DNA of 64,000 nt, taken from contig NC_089498.1 of assembly GCF_036850765.1 (NCBI RefSeq), forward strand, positions 74,998,305 through 75,062,304, read 5' to 3'. This document shows, one piece after another, positions 32,921 through 44,935 of the stretch (positions within the stretch are counted from its first letter, which is position 1; each line of letters begins with the position of its first letter). The notes under the pieces were generated by a model. The model saw only the letters and a program-made list of their open reading frames with translations. It ran no database searches and was not told the DNA's origin. This DNA comes from Saccopteryx bilineata (Eukaryota > Chordata > Mammalia > Chiroptera > Emballonuridae). A program made the position numbers and the translations under genes.

Positions 32921-33059
32921 TATTTAAAGTAGCCCATAGGCAGCAATGTGCTGATAAATCGATTTCCAAAGGGAGAAAAGCCTCTGGTTTGTAGCATTTG
33001 CCTATTTCTGTGGTATAATTCCTTTGGGATTGAAAGTTCAGTAATGTATAAGAGTCTGT

Positions 33060-33890
33060 TCTAACTTATAACTGCCAAACATGTCCCCCATCTGACTCCT
33101 CAACTGCTGCCACTTTTCCCCTTGCCCATTCCATTATTGTCATACTAACCTTGCTGTTCCTCAGACATGCCAGACTTGGACCTACCTCACAGGATCTTTG
33201 CATAGGCATTTTTCTACAGTTAGAATGCTTTTCTTGTCCCTGGCCAGTTGGCTTAGCAGTAGAGTGTTGGCCCCATGTATGGATGTCCTGGGTTCGATTC
33301 CTGGTCAGGACGCACAGGAGAGGCAACCATCTGCTTCCCCCTTTTTGCCCCCCAATCTCTCTCTTCTTCTCCTGCAGCTATGGCTCAGTTGGAGCAAGTT
33401 GGCCCTGGGCACTGAGGATGGTTCCATTGCCTTGCCTCAGGCACTAAAAATAGCTCAATTGCCTAGCAATGGAGCAGTGGCCCAGACAGGCAGTGCATCG
33501 CCTGGTAGGGAACTTCGCCTGGTAGGGAACTTGCAGGATGGATCCCAGTCGGATGCATGTGGGTGTCTTGTCTGCCTCCCAGCTTCTCACTTAAAAAAAA
33601 AAATGCTGTTCTCCTGAATACATGCAGGTCCGCTTATTTCTTATCTTTCTCAAGTCAGCTCAAATATCTTCCATGATCTTCCAGCATAAATTTGCAGATA
33701 GTTTTTCCCCAACTACTCAACACTCCCTTTTTCTGTTACATACACTGCTTTATTTTTTCTTGGCTTTTCACATATTAAGTGTTAAATATTACTCTCCCTT
33801 CTGTTTCCTTACATTAGAGCAGAACATTTTTTCCGCTACAGAATTCTAGAACCTAAAAGAATACCTAACACAGCCACTCAAGTAGTTGTT
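33060..33890 (+). repeat. L2 LINE, split by a SINE
   Basis: Before the SINE: CACTTTTCCCCTTGCCC, CCTTGCTGTTCCTCAGACAT, GGATCTTTGCATAGGC. After the SINE (from 33613): CAAGTCAGCTCAAATATCTT and a decayed 3' part including GAATACCTAACACAGCCACT. Consistent with one old L2 copy also cut by the Tigger3-like element upstream. Confidence 0.7.
33236..33601 (+). mobile_element. tRNA-derived SINE (type A relative)
   Basis: CCCTGGCCAGTTGGCTTAGC head, GGGTTCGATTCCTGGTCAGG (B box), body with a short internal duplication CGCCTGGTAGGGAACTT, and poly-A (about 33592-33603). Flanked by AATGCTTTTCT (33225-33235) and AATGCTGTTCT (33602-33612). Confidence 0.9.
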
Positions 33891-34525
33891 GCGTGATGAA
33901 TTCATATGTACTTCTTTTAAGATGCACATTTGAATGTGTGTATTTCCACATCTGAGAACATCCTTTGTATGGGAGGAATTATTAATTTTTATTTTACTGG
34001 TTGTCCTGTGATGATTTCTAATATATACTGCAGTGATTTGTACTTGTCTGATTCCTGGCAATAGTGATACATTACTGCTTTTTCTAGGCAGTGTTTTCTG
34101 TAGGTGGAGATAATGGTTATATTTCTGTTGAGTCTGAAAAAGAAGCGTTTCAGACTTTTGTTTGAAATGAAAATATCTGCAATATATATAAACAAATCAA
34201 TTTGGGCCTATCATTGGTAATTGCAACTTGAAAATAACTGTTCACTTAAGCTCCTTATGAGGAACTCAACAATATTTATGATTAGGCCTGAGTTTGTTTG
34301 TGTGTTATTTTCACAATGTCACTATGAGTTTTAAGATTTGTGGTAAGTAATGAGAAAATGGAATCTGTATATTTTATTTGAAGATTAAAATAAGTTTATG
34401 AGGACATTTTTCTGTATAAATATTAAAATTTATTGACCAGTTTAGCATGCTGGTTTATTATAATTAAAAAGGTGTATGGCCTCTCTCAAACTAGATATTG
34501 CCTTTCCTCTTGATCTCAGTTGCTG
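33891..34525. other. unique intronic sequence
   Basis: No gene or clear repeat; AT-rich. Confidence 0.45.
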
Positions 34526-34632
34526 CCCCTCCCTCCCTCCCTCCCTCCCTCCCTCCCTCCCTCCCTCCCTCCCTCCTTCCTTCCTTCCTTCCTTCCTTCC
34601 TTCCTTCCTTCCTTCCTTCCTTCCTTCCTTCC
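34526..34632. repeat. compound (CCCT)n / (TTCC)n microsatellite
   Basis: A pure pyrimidine tract: about 12 CCCT units followed by about 14 TTCC units, with no purines over about 106 bases. It abuts the 3' end of the L1 at 34633. Mirror-type homopyrimidine tracts like this can form triplex (H-DNA) structures. Confidence 0.95.
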
Positions 34633-36667
34633 AATTTTTAAATATTATTTAGAAAATTAACAGGGTGACTTGATCAATAAGAGTATATAGGTTTCAGGTG
34701 AACATTTCTATAACATTTGAACTGTTGATTACGTTGTATATCCATCTCCCAAAGTCAAATCATTTTCTGTCACCTTATCGTTGTCCCTCTTTACACCCTT
34801 CCCTCTGCCCTCTTTTCCCTCCTCACCCCTTCATCCTCTCCATTCACTCAAGTCCCCTTCCCCTCTCCCACATCCCCTTCTCCCTGGAACCACTTCACTT
34901 ATATCTATGTCCATGAGACTCAGTTTTATATCTCACCTGTGTGTGAAGTTAATACAGTTTTTAGACTTTTCTGATTTACTTATTTCACTCAGTATAATGT
35001 TCTCAGGGTCCATCCATGTTGTCATAAATGTCACTATGTCATCGTTTCTTATGGTTGAATAGAATTCCATTGTGTGTGTGTGTATATATATATACACCAC
35101 ATTTTCTTTATCCAGTCCTCTATTATTGAGGACACTTTGGTTGTTTCCATGTCTTGGCCACTGAGAATAATGCTGTGATAAACATGGGGGTGCAATTCCT
35201 ATCAAAATCCCAATGTCATTCTTTAAAGAAATAGAACAAAAATTTACCAGGTTAGCCCTGGCCGGTTGGCTCAGTGGTAGAGCGTCGGCCTGGCGTGCAG
35301 AGGTCCTGGGTTCGATTCTCGGCCAGGGCACACAGGAGAAGTACTCATCTGCTTCTCCACCCCTCCCCCTCTCCTTCCTCTCTGTCTCTCTCTTCCCCTC
35401 CCGCAGCGAGGCTCCATTGGAGCAAATATGGCCCAGGCGCTGGGGATGGCTCCTTGGCCTCTGCCCCAGGCGCTGGAGTGGCTCTGGTCGCAACAGAGCG
35501 ACTCCCTGGAGGGGCAGAGCATCGCCCCCTGGTGGGCGTGCCAGGTGGATCCTGGTCAGGCGCATGCGGGAGTCTGTCTGACTGTCTCTCCCCGTTTCTA
35601 GCTTCGGAAAAATACAAAAAAAAAAAAAAAAAAATTACCAGGTTTGTGTGGAATCGTAAAAACCCCCTGCATAGCCAAAGCAATCCTGAGGAAAACGAAT
35701 GAAGCTGGAGGTATCATACAACCTGACTTCAAATTAGACTGTAGAGCCACAATAATCAAAACAGCATGATACTGGCAGAAAAACAAACATACAGACCAAT
35801 GGAACAGAATTGAGAGCCCAGAAAAAAACCACATATATATGGACAAATCATCTTTGTCAAAGGAGCCAAAAACATACAATGAAGAGAAGAAAGCCTCTTC
35901 AATAAACGGTGCTGGGAAAATTGGAAAGCCACATGCAAAAGAATGAAACTTGACCTTTGTTTGTCCCCCTGCACAAAAATAAATTCAAAGTGGATCAAAG
36001 ACCTAAATATAAGACCTGAAACTATAAATTACATAGAAGAAAATAGGTACTAAGCTCATGGACCTTGGTTATAGAGAACAATTTATGAATTTGACACCAA
36101 AGGCAAGGGAAGTAAAGGTAAAAATAAATGAATGGGACTGTATCAAACTAAAAAGCTTCTGCGCAGCAAAAGAAAATGACAACAAAACAAATAGGCAGCC
36201 AACTAAATGGGAAATGATATTTACAAACAACAGCTCTGATAAGGGGGTTAATATCCAAAATATATAAAGAAATCACAAAGCTCAGCAGCAAACTAGCAAA
36301 GAGTCCAATTAAAAAATGGGGAGAGGACCTTCTAAGAGGACATCCATATGGCCAAAAGGTATATAAAAAGATGCTCATCTTCACTAGCTATTCGAGAAAT
36401 GCAAATCAAAGTTACAATGAGTTACCATGTCACATCTGTTAGATTGGCTATTATCAACACGACAGGTAATAACAAGTGTTGGGAAGGTGTGGAGAAATAG
36501 GAATCCTCCTTCACTGCTGAGCGAATGTAAAGTAGTACAACCATTATGGAAGAAGGTATGATGGTTCCTCAAAAAATTAAGAATAGAACTACTATATGAC
36601 CCAGCAATCCTTCTACTGGTTGTCTACCCCCAAAACTTGAAAACATTCATACATAAGGACACATGCC
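34633..36667 (-). mobile_element. L1 insertion with 5' inversion (twin priming), plus nested SINE
   Basis: 34633-35213 is a minus-strand L1 3' UTR and ORF2 C-terminus. From 35214 on, L1 ORF2 sequence runs in the plus orientation to about 36667. The inverted part ends ACATAAGGACACATGCC, and the minus part, read in its own direction, starts with GCACCCCCATGTTTATCAC, which is the adjoining L1 segment (compare L1 '...acatgcacccccatg...'). The two pieces are therefore contiguous in L1 but face opposite ways, the known signature of twin priming. A SINE (35254-35630) interrupts the inverted part. Confidence 0.88.
35254..35630 (+). mobile_element. tRNA-derived SINE (type A)
   Basis: Plus-strand near-consensus copy: AGCCCTGGCCGGTTGGCTC head, GGTTCGATTCTCGGCCAGGG, GGCTCCATTGGAGCAAATAT and a 15+ bp poly-A. 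Duplication AAATTTACCAGGTT (35240-35253), repeated as AAAATTACCAGGTT (35631-35644). Confidence 0.94.
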
Positions 36668-37160
36668 TTTTTCTTGAAGTAGAGTTCAGTGCTCCCCTGA
36701 CTTAGTCTATGCATAGGCAACTATTAAAATGAGGTAGTAAGATTAAGTAGCAGTTACTGTCAGAGTTTTCTCTTTTTAATACATCATATTTTTGCAAGTA
36801 AAATTTCAGTGTAATTAGAGTTGAAACTCTGATTGCCAAAGTTACTTTTTCCAAATTAATCTTTGTGGAGTAACCATAACAACACATTTTTGTTTAGGGG
36901 TCACAGAGGTCAGAGAGGAGAGTAACTTGAACTGAAAACTGTCACTTCTTCCTGACAGTCATCTAAAAAAAATGAAGGAAAAAAATCTGTTTCTTTTCTA
37001 TAAGAGTGTGTGTTAGTTTGAACGACATTTTATCTAAAATTTGCAATATATTTTTCCCTCAAGACATGGAGAAAATCCCCTTTCTCTTATGAAAACTTAA
37101 TTTCCTTTGTTCTGTCACTATTTTGTCTTCATATGAATGTTTATCTTCTTGGATTTTTAA
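36668..37160. other. unique intronic sequence
   Basis: No gene or repeat recognised. Confidence 0.45.
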
Positions 37161-38400
37161 AAATTAAGACTATTTTGTTAGAGCAGTTTATGATTAACAG
37201 CACAATTCAGGGGTCTTTTATAACTATATTTTGATTAATTGCCACACTAATTTGTCAGAGAGAACAAAGATAAACTTAGTCTTCTGTTACGTATATGATT
37301 CTTATTTTTTCTAACACATTTAGAATTATCCAATTTAAAAACTTTAATTTTATATTAAATATTTATTATAGAAAAAATAAAATATACAGGAAACTGAAAG
37401 GAAAAAGAAAATGTTGCTCAAAGACAACCATTGTTAACATTTTTATGTATTGCCTTCAGACATTTTTTATGGAGTCTATCTTGCTTTATAAAAGAATGTT
37501 CATCTTCATATACAACATAAAACTGTATGACTATATTTTACTTCCTTTGCCAAGTATTTAACAAACTGATCATGAACATTTAACAGTAGCATAATATTCC
37601 AAAGAGTGGCTGTATCATTGTTTGTGTTTTACAATATAATTTTTGAAAATAGATTTTTTGGTGGTATATTTAAGAGTTTTAAAGAATAAACTATCTCTCC
37701 CCTTGAAACAGGTTTGAGTAAAATTAAAAAAGATTGCAATAAGTTTATTTAAAACATCTTTAAAAGTTCATCTGTTAGAGATAACATCTTTGAGAAACAT
37801 TTTGCCATTTTAGCGAAGACTGTCAGATTCTTTTAGGCTGTGAGAAAGCTTGTCCTTTCATCTGTATATTTGCTAACCAAGAATATCAAGAAATACTGTC
37901 TTATAAACTCTTCTTTTAGAATTGCTTTCTGATGTTTTCATAGTGTATGTATGATTCTTTCATAAAGGTTTGTAAATGTATTATACTTAAATAAAAATCA
38001 GTGTTCTCTGTTATACATTTGCTTCCGGTATTTTGTTATTACTTATTTGCATTGCTACAGTAAATAACCTTGTGCATTTATCATTGCTCCCATATGTGTT
38101 TATAGCATGTGTTCCTAAAAACAGGAGGTATGAGAAGTACTGTGCTTGCATCTTTGCCAGCACAGTGTGTTATCAAACTTTTGGATCAATATCTGATTGG
38201 AGAAAAAAATGGTTTCTCAGTATAGATTTAATTTGCATTAAATGAGTGATGTTGATCATCTTTTGAAAGAACTGTATATCCTTTTGCTGTACACTGAAGT
38301 TCCTATTCTTTAACTCTCATAGTTATGTTCGTTATTTCATTTGTGATTTGTAGGAACTCTTTGTGTATTAGGAAAGGTAACCCTTTGTGATCTGAGTAAT
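37161..38400 (-). repeat. old L1M (antisense)
   Basis: Antisense ancient L1 with the landmarks TTAGAGCAGTTTATGATTAA, CAACCATTGTTAACATTTTT, GCCTTCAGACATTTTTTATG, TAAATAACCTTGTGCATTTA, GTGTTATCAAACTTTTGGAT and AATTTGCATTAAATGAGTGA in the expected order. All frames are broken. Primate-type name classes such as L1ME cannot be assigned without alignment. Confidence 0.8.
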
Positions 38401-38404
38401 AATT

Positions 38405-38839
38405 TTTTTTCAGTTTGTCTTTTTTTCTTTTAATTTTAGTGAGAGAGGGACAGATAGGAACAGACAAGCTGGAAGGGAGAGCGATGAGAAGCATTGATTC
38501 TTTTTTTTTTTTTTTTTTTTAACAGAGACAGAGAGAGTCAGAGTGAGGGATAGATAAGGACAGACAGACAGGAATAGAGAGAGAGGAGAAGCATCAATCA
38601 TCAGTTTTTCGTGGCGACACCTTAGTTGTTCATTGATTGCTTTCTCATAAATGCCTTGACCGCGGGCCTTCAGCAGACAAGTAACCCCTTGCTGGAGCCA
38701 GCGACATTGGGTCCAAGCTGGTGAGCTTTTGCTCAATCAGATGAGCCCGCGCTCAAGCTGGCGACCTCAGGGTCTTGAACCTGGGTCCTTCCGCATCCCA
38801 GTCCAATGCTCTATCCACTGCGCCACCGCCTGGTCAGGC
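38405..38839 (-). mobile_element. type B SINE inserted into a type B SINE fragment
   Basis: 38405-38494 is the 3' part of a minus-strand SINE (TTAATTTTAGTGAGAGAGGG, GAGCGATGAGAAGCATTGAT). At that point a second, full-length minus-strand type B SINE begins (T-run at about 38501-38520, head in reverse TGCGCCACCGCCTGGTCAGG ending near 38838). The outer SINE does not resume afterwards, so it was truncated or lost its head. Confidence 0.88.
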
Positions 38840-39199
38840 ATCATTGTTTAAACATTTAAATCCCTTATGTCTGAGTCTACACTTTCAACTCTTGGGCACA
38901 TTTTAAGGGTTGTATTATGCATGAAAGTAGGGAGCTATCTGTAAATGTGGCTAAGTGAATAAAATAATAATCCTGAATATATCTGAAGATAATTATGTGG
39001 ATGGAGATTAGGTTAGATTTATTCTTTCTCCCTAAAAAAAGCAAATTTCGGCTAACCACATGGAAAAATTTTCTCTCATTATAGTAGCTTAATATGGAAT
39101 TAGCATCTTTGGGACCAGATAGAGTCTTTGTCACTAGACCTTTAAATTTGTATTTCTTTCTTTCTTTAATAATTGCCTTTTTCTCTTTTCCCATATTAC
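38840..39199. other. unique intronic sequence
   Basis: Nothing recognised. Confidence 0.4.
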
Positions 39200-39740
39200 T
39201 CTAAGTTAACCATGTTGTATACTGTATATGCTCCCATATTTTTTCCTTAGTTTAATCATTATCCTATCCATTTTATTGTCTGTATGTCTATCAACACATT
39301 CCTCCAGGCACACATGCATATATATAGTTGTTTTATTTTTTACTTTGTTTTATAAAATTGGATTGTATTACACATTTTTTCTGCATCTTGTTTTTCTGAT
39401 TCAGAAATGATTAGTAGAACATCTTCCAGATGATGTAGTATAGCTCTGAATTATTCAGTTATTGGCTGTATAAAACATGTCATTATCTATGAGGTTATTC
39501 CGTAGTGTAGCTCTATCTTTATTTATTTGGTTAATTTCTTATTAATAAAAATTTACCTTTTTTTCACTTTTTGTCACTATAAACATTGTTGTAATTAACC
39601 TGTGTTAGCACATTTTTTCAATGAGATAGAAAGTCAGCAGTGGGATTGCTGATTCAAAGGATATATGCAAATGATTTATATATGTAATAATATTTAATAA
39701 TTATTGTCAAATTGTTTAAAAAACCTACAACATAAAATGG
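39200..39740 (-). repeat. old L1M (antisense)
   Basis: GGATTGTATTACACATTTTT, ATCTTCCAGATGATGTAGTA, TTATTTGGTTAATTTCTTAT, CTATAAACATTGTTGTAATT and GTGGGATTGCTGATTCAAAG follow the order of the antisense L1M ORF2 C-terminus. Confidence 0.72.
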
Positions 39741-40371
39741 TTCTAAGGTCCCTACTTGATTCATATATATAAGACCATAAAATGTAATTATGTAGCCTTT
39801 TTACAATTATTAGTTACAGAATTTGCTGGATTCTTAGAAGATTTGATCTGAAGACTTATTTTATAAAATTGTCTTTTTGTGTTCTGAGTGACTACTATGT
39901 TACTTTAGTACAAAATAAAACAAGATTCTTTTTTCAGAGTTCTAGTTTATGTATTGTGAATCAATGTAGTGTTCTGATAGACTAGATGGTAAATGGAATT
40001 GAGATAATTTTTAACATCTTTGAGGATGGGGTTGAAAAATAAAGGACATTTTGATAACAGATTTTTATCTTTAAATTGGATATTTGCTTGGTTACAAGAA
40101 GAATAATTATCAGAATCTCTTTCTCTAGTGGTGTTTCAGCTTGAACAGATAAATATAGAACATCAGTGTTCAGAGAGGGAATGCTGTAGAAAATGTGTGG
40201 GTAGCCGCTGTAGTTTTACACAGCAGATAACATCTAGGACAAAGAATAGATGAAAATGCTCATTGAAGATTAGTGTTCTTGAAACATCAAATACAACATT
40301 CCCAAGCCTAGCATTCAGAACCATTCATAATCTTGCCCATCTTGCATATTTAATATATTCCTGGCTGAGAG
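39741..40371. other. unique intronic sequence
   Basis: No gene; AT-rich. Confidence 0.4.
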
Positions 40372-41358
40372 GGAAGATGGTAATGGAGTAGGCAGACAGA
40401 CATTCCACTTGCATCCTCGCAGGACCAAACTGGAGTTATAAATAATTTAAAAGCAATCATCCTGAATAACCAACTTAGGACTAAATGAAGAGTAGTCTAT
40501 AACCAAGGATTCACAGAAGAAACCACATCGAGACTGAAGACTCTGGGAAAACCAGGCAGCTGCAAAAGGAGGTGGAGCAGCTGAAAAGTACAAATTTTAA
40601 GGAACTTGGACCCTTTTATGAGCTGTTCTCAGCTCTAAGCAAGAGGAAGTTGATCCTTATGCACAATTTGGCCTCTCTGACACACACCCAGGCAAAGAAA
40701 ACACAGACACAGACAGTTAACAGAGTGGTAGTTTCAAACAGCCCACAGTGGGTTACAAAAAATCATCTGACATCAATCTGTACCTGAACCCTGGCAAGAG
40801 GACCCAGAACCAACACAACCAGTAGTGGATGGCAGACCACACCAACACTAGACTCAATTAGCCACACAAGCAGCATGCTGAAAGGAGGATTCCAACTGGC
40901 ACCAGACCCTGCTGAGAATAACTATACTCCATAGGGCAGACACTGCACAGTGTCTAATACATGTGACCAAGGTTGACCCTTAGAATCAACTACCCTGAAG
41001 GGTTAACTCCACCCATGAAAGAGCCAGCAGCTTTAAGACTCACATATAACAGGAGGATAAATATAACTCTCAGGAAACATTCCCAGAGCAAGAAGCTGTG
41101 GTGGCCTAGCTTCTTGTGGAAGTTAGTACCACTGAGCCCACCTTCCTCAGAAAGATGTCATAACAAATTTGGGAGTCAAAGCAGAGCTACCTAATATATT
41201 GATACAAGACAAAATGGGCAGTAAAGAAATATGCCCCAAAAGAATCAACAAGAGAAATCCCCAGAAAAAGAATTGAATGACATGGAAGCAACCAAGCTAC
41301 CAGATGCAGAGTTTAAAATAATAGTTATTAGGATGCTCAAGTAAGAATGGGTAATCTC

Positions 41359-41756
41359 GCCCTGGCCGGTTGGCTCAGCGGTAGAGCGTCGGCCTAGCGT
41401 GCGGAGGACCTGGGTTCGATTCCCGGCCAGGGCACACAGGAGAAGCGCCCATTTGCTTCTCCACCCCTCCGCCGTGCTTTCCTCTCTGTCTCTCTCTTCC
41501 CTTCCTGCAGCCAAGGCTCCATGGGAGCAAAGATGGCCCGGGCGCTGGGGATGGCTCTGTGGCCTCTGCCTCAGGCGCTAGAGTGGCTCTGGTCGCAATA
41601 TGGCAACACCCAGGATGGGCAGAGCATCGCCCCCTGGTGGGCAGAGCGTCGCCCCATAGTGGGCGTGCCGGGTGGATCCCGGTCGGGTGCATGCGGGAGT
41701 CTGTCTGACTGTCTCTCCCCATTTCCAGCTTCAGAAAAATGAAAAAAAAAAAAAAA
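41359..41756 (+). mobile_element. tRNA-derived SINE (type A, subfamily with 22-bp internal duplication)
   Basis: Plus-strand, near consensus, poly-A of about 16 at the end. Perfect 16-bp target duplication AAGAATGGGTAATCTC (41343-41358 and 41757-41772). Shares the GCAGAGCATCGCCCC / GCAGAGCGTCGCCCC tandem unit with 17550-17954. Probably among the youngest insertions here. Confidence 0.96.
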
Positions 41757-41782
41757 AAGAATGGGTAATCTCAGTAAGAACT

Positions 41783-42097
41783 TTTTAAAAAAAATTTCAT
41801 TTAGAAAATTAACACTGTGACATTGGTCAATAAGAATACATAGGTTTCAGGTAAACATTTCTTTTTTCTTTTTTTTGTATTTTTCTGAAGTGAGAGGCGG
41901 GGATGCAGAGAGATAGACTCTCGCATGTGCCTGACTGGGATCCACCTGACAAACCCACCAGGGAGCAATGCTCTGCCCATCTGGGGTACTGCTCTGTAGC
42001 AATTGGAGCCATTTTTTTAGCACCTGAGGCTGAAGCCATGGAACCACCCTCAGTGCCTGGACCAACTTTGCTCCAGTGGACCCTTGGCTGCGGGAAA

Positions 42098-42137
<40 letters not shown>

Positions 42138-42791
42138 TGAAGGGTGGAGAAGCAGATAAGTACTTCTCCTGTGTGCCCTCACCAGGAATCAAACCTGGGA
42201 CTTCCACGCACCAGTTCAACGCTCTATGACTGAGCCAACTGGCCAGGGCTCAGGCAAACATTTGTATAGCATGTGAACTGTTGATTATGTTGTTTACCCA
42301 TCACCCAAAGTCAAGTAGTTTTCTGTCACCTTATATTTGTCCCTCTTTATACCCTTCCCCCTCCCATCCTTTCTCCCCCTCCCTTACATTCTTTCTCCCC
42401 TCCCCCACATTCCTTTCCCCCTGGTAACCACTTCACTTTTATCTATGTCCATGAGTCTCAGTTTTATATCCCACCTATGTGTGAAATCATACAGTTCTTA
42501 GCTTTTTCTGATTTACTTATTTCCCTCAGTATAACATTCTCAAGGTCTATCTATATTGTTGTAAATGTCACTATGTTATCATTTCTTATGGTCGAGTAGT
42601 ATTCCATTGTATATGTGTACCACATCTTCTTTATCCAATTTTGTATTGAGGGACATTTTGGTTGTTTCCATGTCTTGGCCACTGTGAATAATGCTGTGAT
42701 GAATATGGATGTGCATGTGTCTTTATGTACCAATATTTTTGAGTTTTTGGGATAGATACCCCGTAGAGGGATTGTTAGATCATATGGTAAC
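41783..42791 (-). mobile_element. 5'-truncated L1 nested in the larger L1
   Basis: Minus-strand L1 3' end: A-rich tail in reverse near 41783, 3' UTR, and ORF2 C-terminus at 42551-42733 (VHKDTCTSIFITALFTVAK, YTMEYYSTIRNDN). Flanked by AAGAACTT and TAGAACTT, consistent with a short target duplication. It has its own SINE at 41861-42249. Same lineage as 41-707 and 34633-35213. Confidence 0.86.
41861..42249 (-). mobile_element. tRNA-derived SINE (type A relative) with (GA)n
   Basis: Minus-strand copy nested in the nested L1. Flanked by TCAGGTAAACATTT (41847-41860) and TCAGGCAAACATTT (42250-42263). Contains an expanded (GA)n run at about 42101-42132. Confidence 0.92.
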
Positions 42792-43100
42792 TAGAACTTA
42801 AACAAAGAGATGTAAGCATTGAAAAGGACATTGAAACTATAAAAAAACAACCAGTCAGAAATGGCAAATACAATATCTGAAATGAAGCCTGTACTAGAAA
42901 AAATCCACAGCAGGTTAGATGAAGTGGAGGACCAAATCAGCAATTTAGAGAACAAGATAAATGCAAGCAGAGCAGCAAAAAGAAAAGAGGCTCAAGAAGG
43001 CTGAGGAAACTTAAGAGACCTCTGCGACAACATCAAGCAAAACAACATCCACATCATAGGTGTTCCTGATATAGAAAAGAATGAACAAGGGATAGAGAAC

Positions 43101-43328
43101 TTGTTTGAAGAAATTACAGCTGAAAATTTTCCTAACTTGGTTAAGGAAAAAGTCACACAAGTTCAAGAAGCTCAGAGAGTCCCATTAAAGATGAACATAG
43201 AGAGGTCCACACCAAGACACGTTATAATTAAAATGCCAGAGATTAGGAGACAAAAAAAGAATTCCAAAAGCTGCAAGAGAAAAGCAATTAATTACCTACA
43301 AAAGAGCCCCCATAAGGCTGACATCTGA
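43101..43328 (+). pseudogene. L1 ORF1 C-terminal fragment
   Basis: Frame with FEEITAENFPNLVKEKVTQV, MNIERSTPRHVIIKM and YLQKSPHKADI, the end of the RRM and start of the C-terminal RNA-binding domain of ORF1p. Upstream, 42880-43003 encodes the coiled-coil part (DEVEDQISNLENKINA) and is separated by a stop at 43001-43003. Confidence 0.88.
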
Positions 43329-43615
43329 CCTCTCAACACTTCAGGACAGGAGAAGTTGGCAAGAAATATTCAAAGTGATATAAAACAAGAACCAACAATC
43401 AAGACTACTCTATCCAGTAAAGCTATCCTTTAAAATTGAAGGAGAAATAAAGAGCTTCCCAGACCAAAAAAAAAAAAAAAGCTAAAAGAGTTCATTACAA
43501 TCAAACCAGTAGTACAAGAAATGCTAAAGGATCTGCTATAAGAAGAGGAAAGGATAAAATGATTTCTTTTTTTAGGTTTAAAATGGTAAAATAAATACAT
43601 ATCAATAATAACCTT

Positions 43616-44007
43616 GCCTGACCAGGCAGTGGCACAGTGGATAGAGTCTTGGCCTTGCAATGCTGAGGACCCAGGTTTGAAACCCCGAGGTCGCCGGCTT
43701 GAGTGTGGGCTCACCAGCTTGAGCACAGGGTCACTGGCTTAAGTGTGGGATCATAGATGTGACCTAATGGTTGCTGGCTTGAGCCCAAAGGTCGCTGGCT
43801 TGAAGCCCAAGGTTGCTGGCTTGAGCAAGGGGCCATTGGGTCAGCTGGAGCCCCCCAGTCAAGGCACATATGAGAAAGAAATCAATGAACAGCTGAGGTG
43901 CCATAACTATGAGTTGATGCTTCTCATTTCTTTCCCTTCCTGTTTGTACCTGTCTGTCCTCTGCCCTTGCCACTAAAAGCAAAACAAAACAAAACAAAAA
44001 AACCCTT
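43616..44007 (+). mobile_element. tRNA-derived SINE (type B, long form with repeated GGTCGCTGGCTTGAG units)
   Basis: GCCTGACCAGGCAGTGGCAC head, GAAACCCCGAGGTCGCCGG, then about five or six imperfect copies of a roughly 20-bp unit like GGTTGCTGGCTTGAGC (43690-43830), then AGTCAAGGCACATATGAGAA and an (AAAAC)n tail. Longer than the other type B copies because of the unit repeats. Short AACCTT/ACCCTT flanks. Confidence 0.88.
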
Positions 44008-44140
44008 AAATATAAATGGATTAAGTGCTCTAATCGAAAGACATAGGTTAGTGGAATGGATAAGAAAACATGAGCCGTGTATATGCTGTCTACAGGAGAC
44101 CCACCTCAGACCAAAAGATACACATAGACTAAAAGTGAAG

Positions 44141-44478
44141 GGTGGACCCTGAACAACTGGCTCAGTGGATAGAGTAATGGCCTGGTGTATGGACATCCTG
44201 GGTTCAATTCCTGGTCAGTGCACACAGGAGAAGTGACCATCTGTTTCTCTCCTCCTTTCTTCCCCTCCTTCTCTTCCTCTTCCCCTGCTGCAGCCAGTGG
44301 CTTGATTGTTTCAGGCATTGGCCCCAGATGCTGCTCGTTTGACCTGAGGGCATTAGTCTCAGACTCTAAAAATAGCTCCATTGATCAGCCCCAGATGGGG
44401 GTTGCTGGGTGGATCCTGGTCAGGGTGCGTGTAGGAGTCTGCCTCACTATCTATCTTCCCTCCTCTCACTTTAAAAAA
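44141..44478 (+). mobile_element. tRNA-derived SINE (type A relative)
   Basis: GGACCCTGAACAACTGGCTC head, GGGTTCAATTCCTGGTCAG, GCAGCCAGTGGCTTGATTG, GGGTTGCTGGGTGGATCCTG. Flanked by AAGTGAAG (44133-44140) and AAATGAAG (44479-44486). Splits the ORF2 endonuclease region. Confidence 0.87.
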
Positions 44479-44608
44479 AAATGAAGCAATGACAAAAAAT
44501 ATTCCATGCAAATGGAACTGAAATAAGAAAAGCTGGGATAGCAATACTTATATCTGACAAAATAGTTGTTAAAGCAAAGGCTATAGTAAGGGACAAAGTC
44601 ACTACATA

Positions 44609-44935
44609 ATGATAAAGGGAGCAATCCAGCAAGACGATATAACCATTGTAAATATTTATGCACCCAATATAAGAGCACCTAAATATATAAAGCAGATTTT
44701 GATGGACATAAAGGGAGAGATTGACAACAATACAGTAATAGTAGTTGATTTTAACACTCCACTAATATCAATGGGTAGATCCTTCAGACAGAAAAATCAA
44801 CAAATAGCAGCCTTAAATGGCACACTAGATCAACTGGATTTAATCGATATCTTCAGAACATTTCACCCCAAAGCGGTAGAATATACATTTTTTTCAAGTG
44901 CACATAGTACATTTTCTAGGATGGACCACAGGTAG
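44609..44935 (+). pseudogene. L1 ORF2 endonuclease fragment
   Basis: Frame with DITIVNIYAPNIRAPKYIKQ, TVIVVDFNTPLISMGRS and LDLIDIFRTFHPKAVEYTFF, the middle of the APE-like endonuclease. The usual 'GDFN' metal/substrate-binding motif reads VDFN, so a key position is changed. No intact ORF2. Confidence 0.9.

Noticed and set aside
34933..35565. 210-residue reverse open frame, one of the longest in the window
   Set aside because: It runs across a type A SINE and L1 3' sequence; the residues are translated SINE body and the ORF2 tail (YTMEFYSTIRNDD-like), not a gene.
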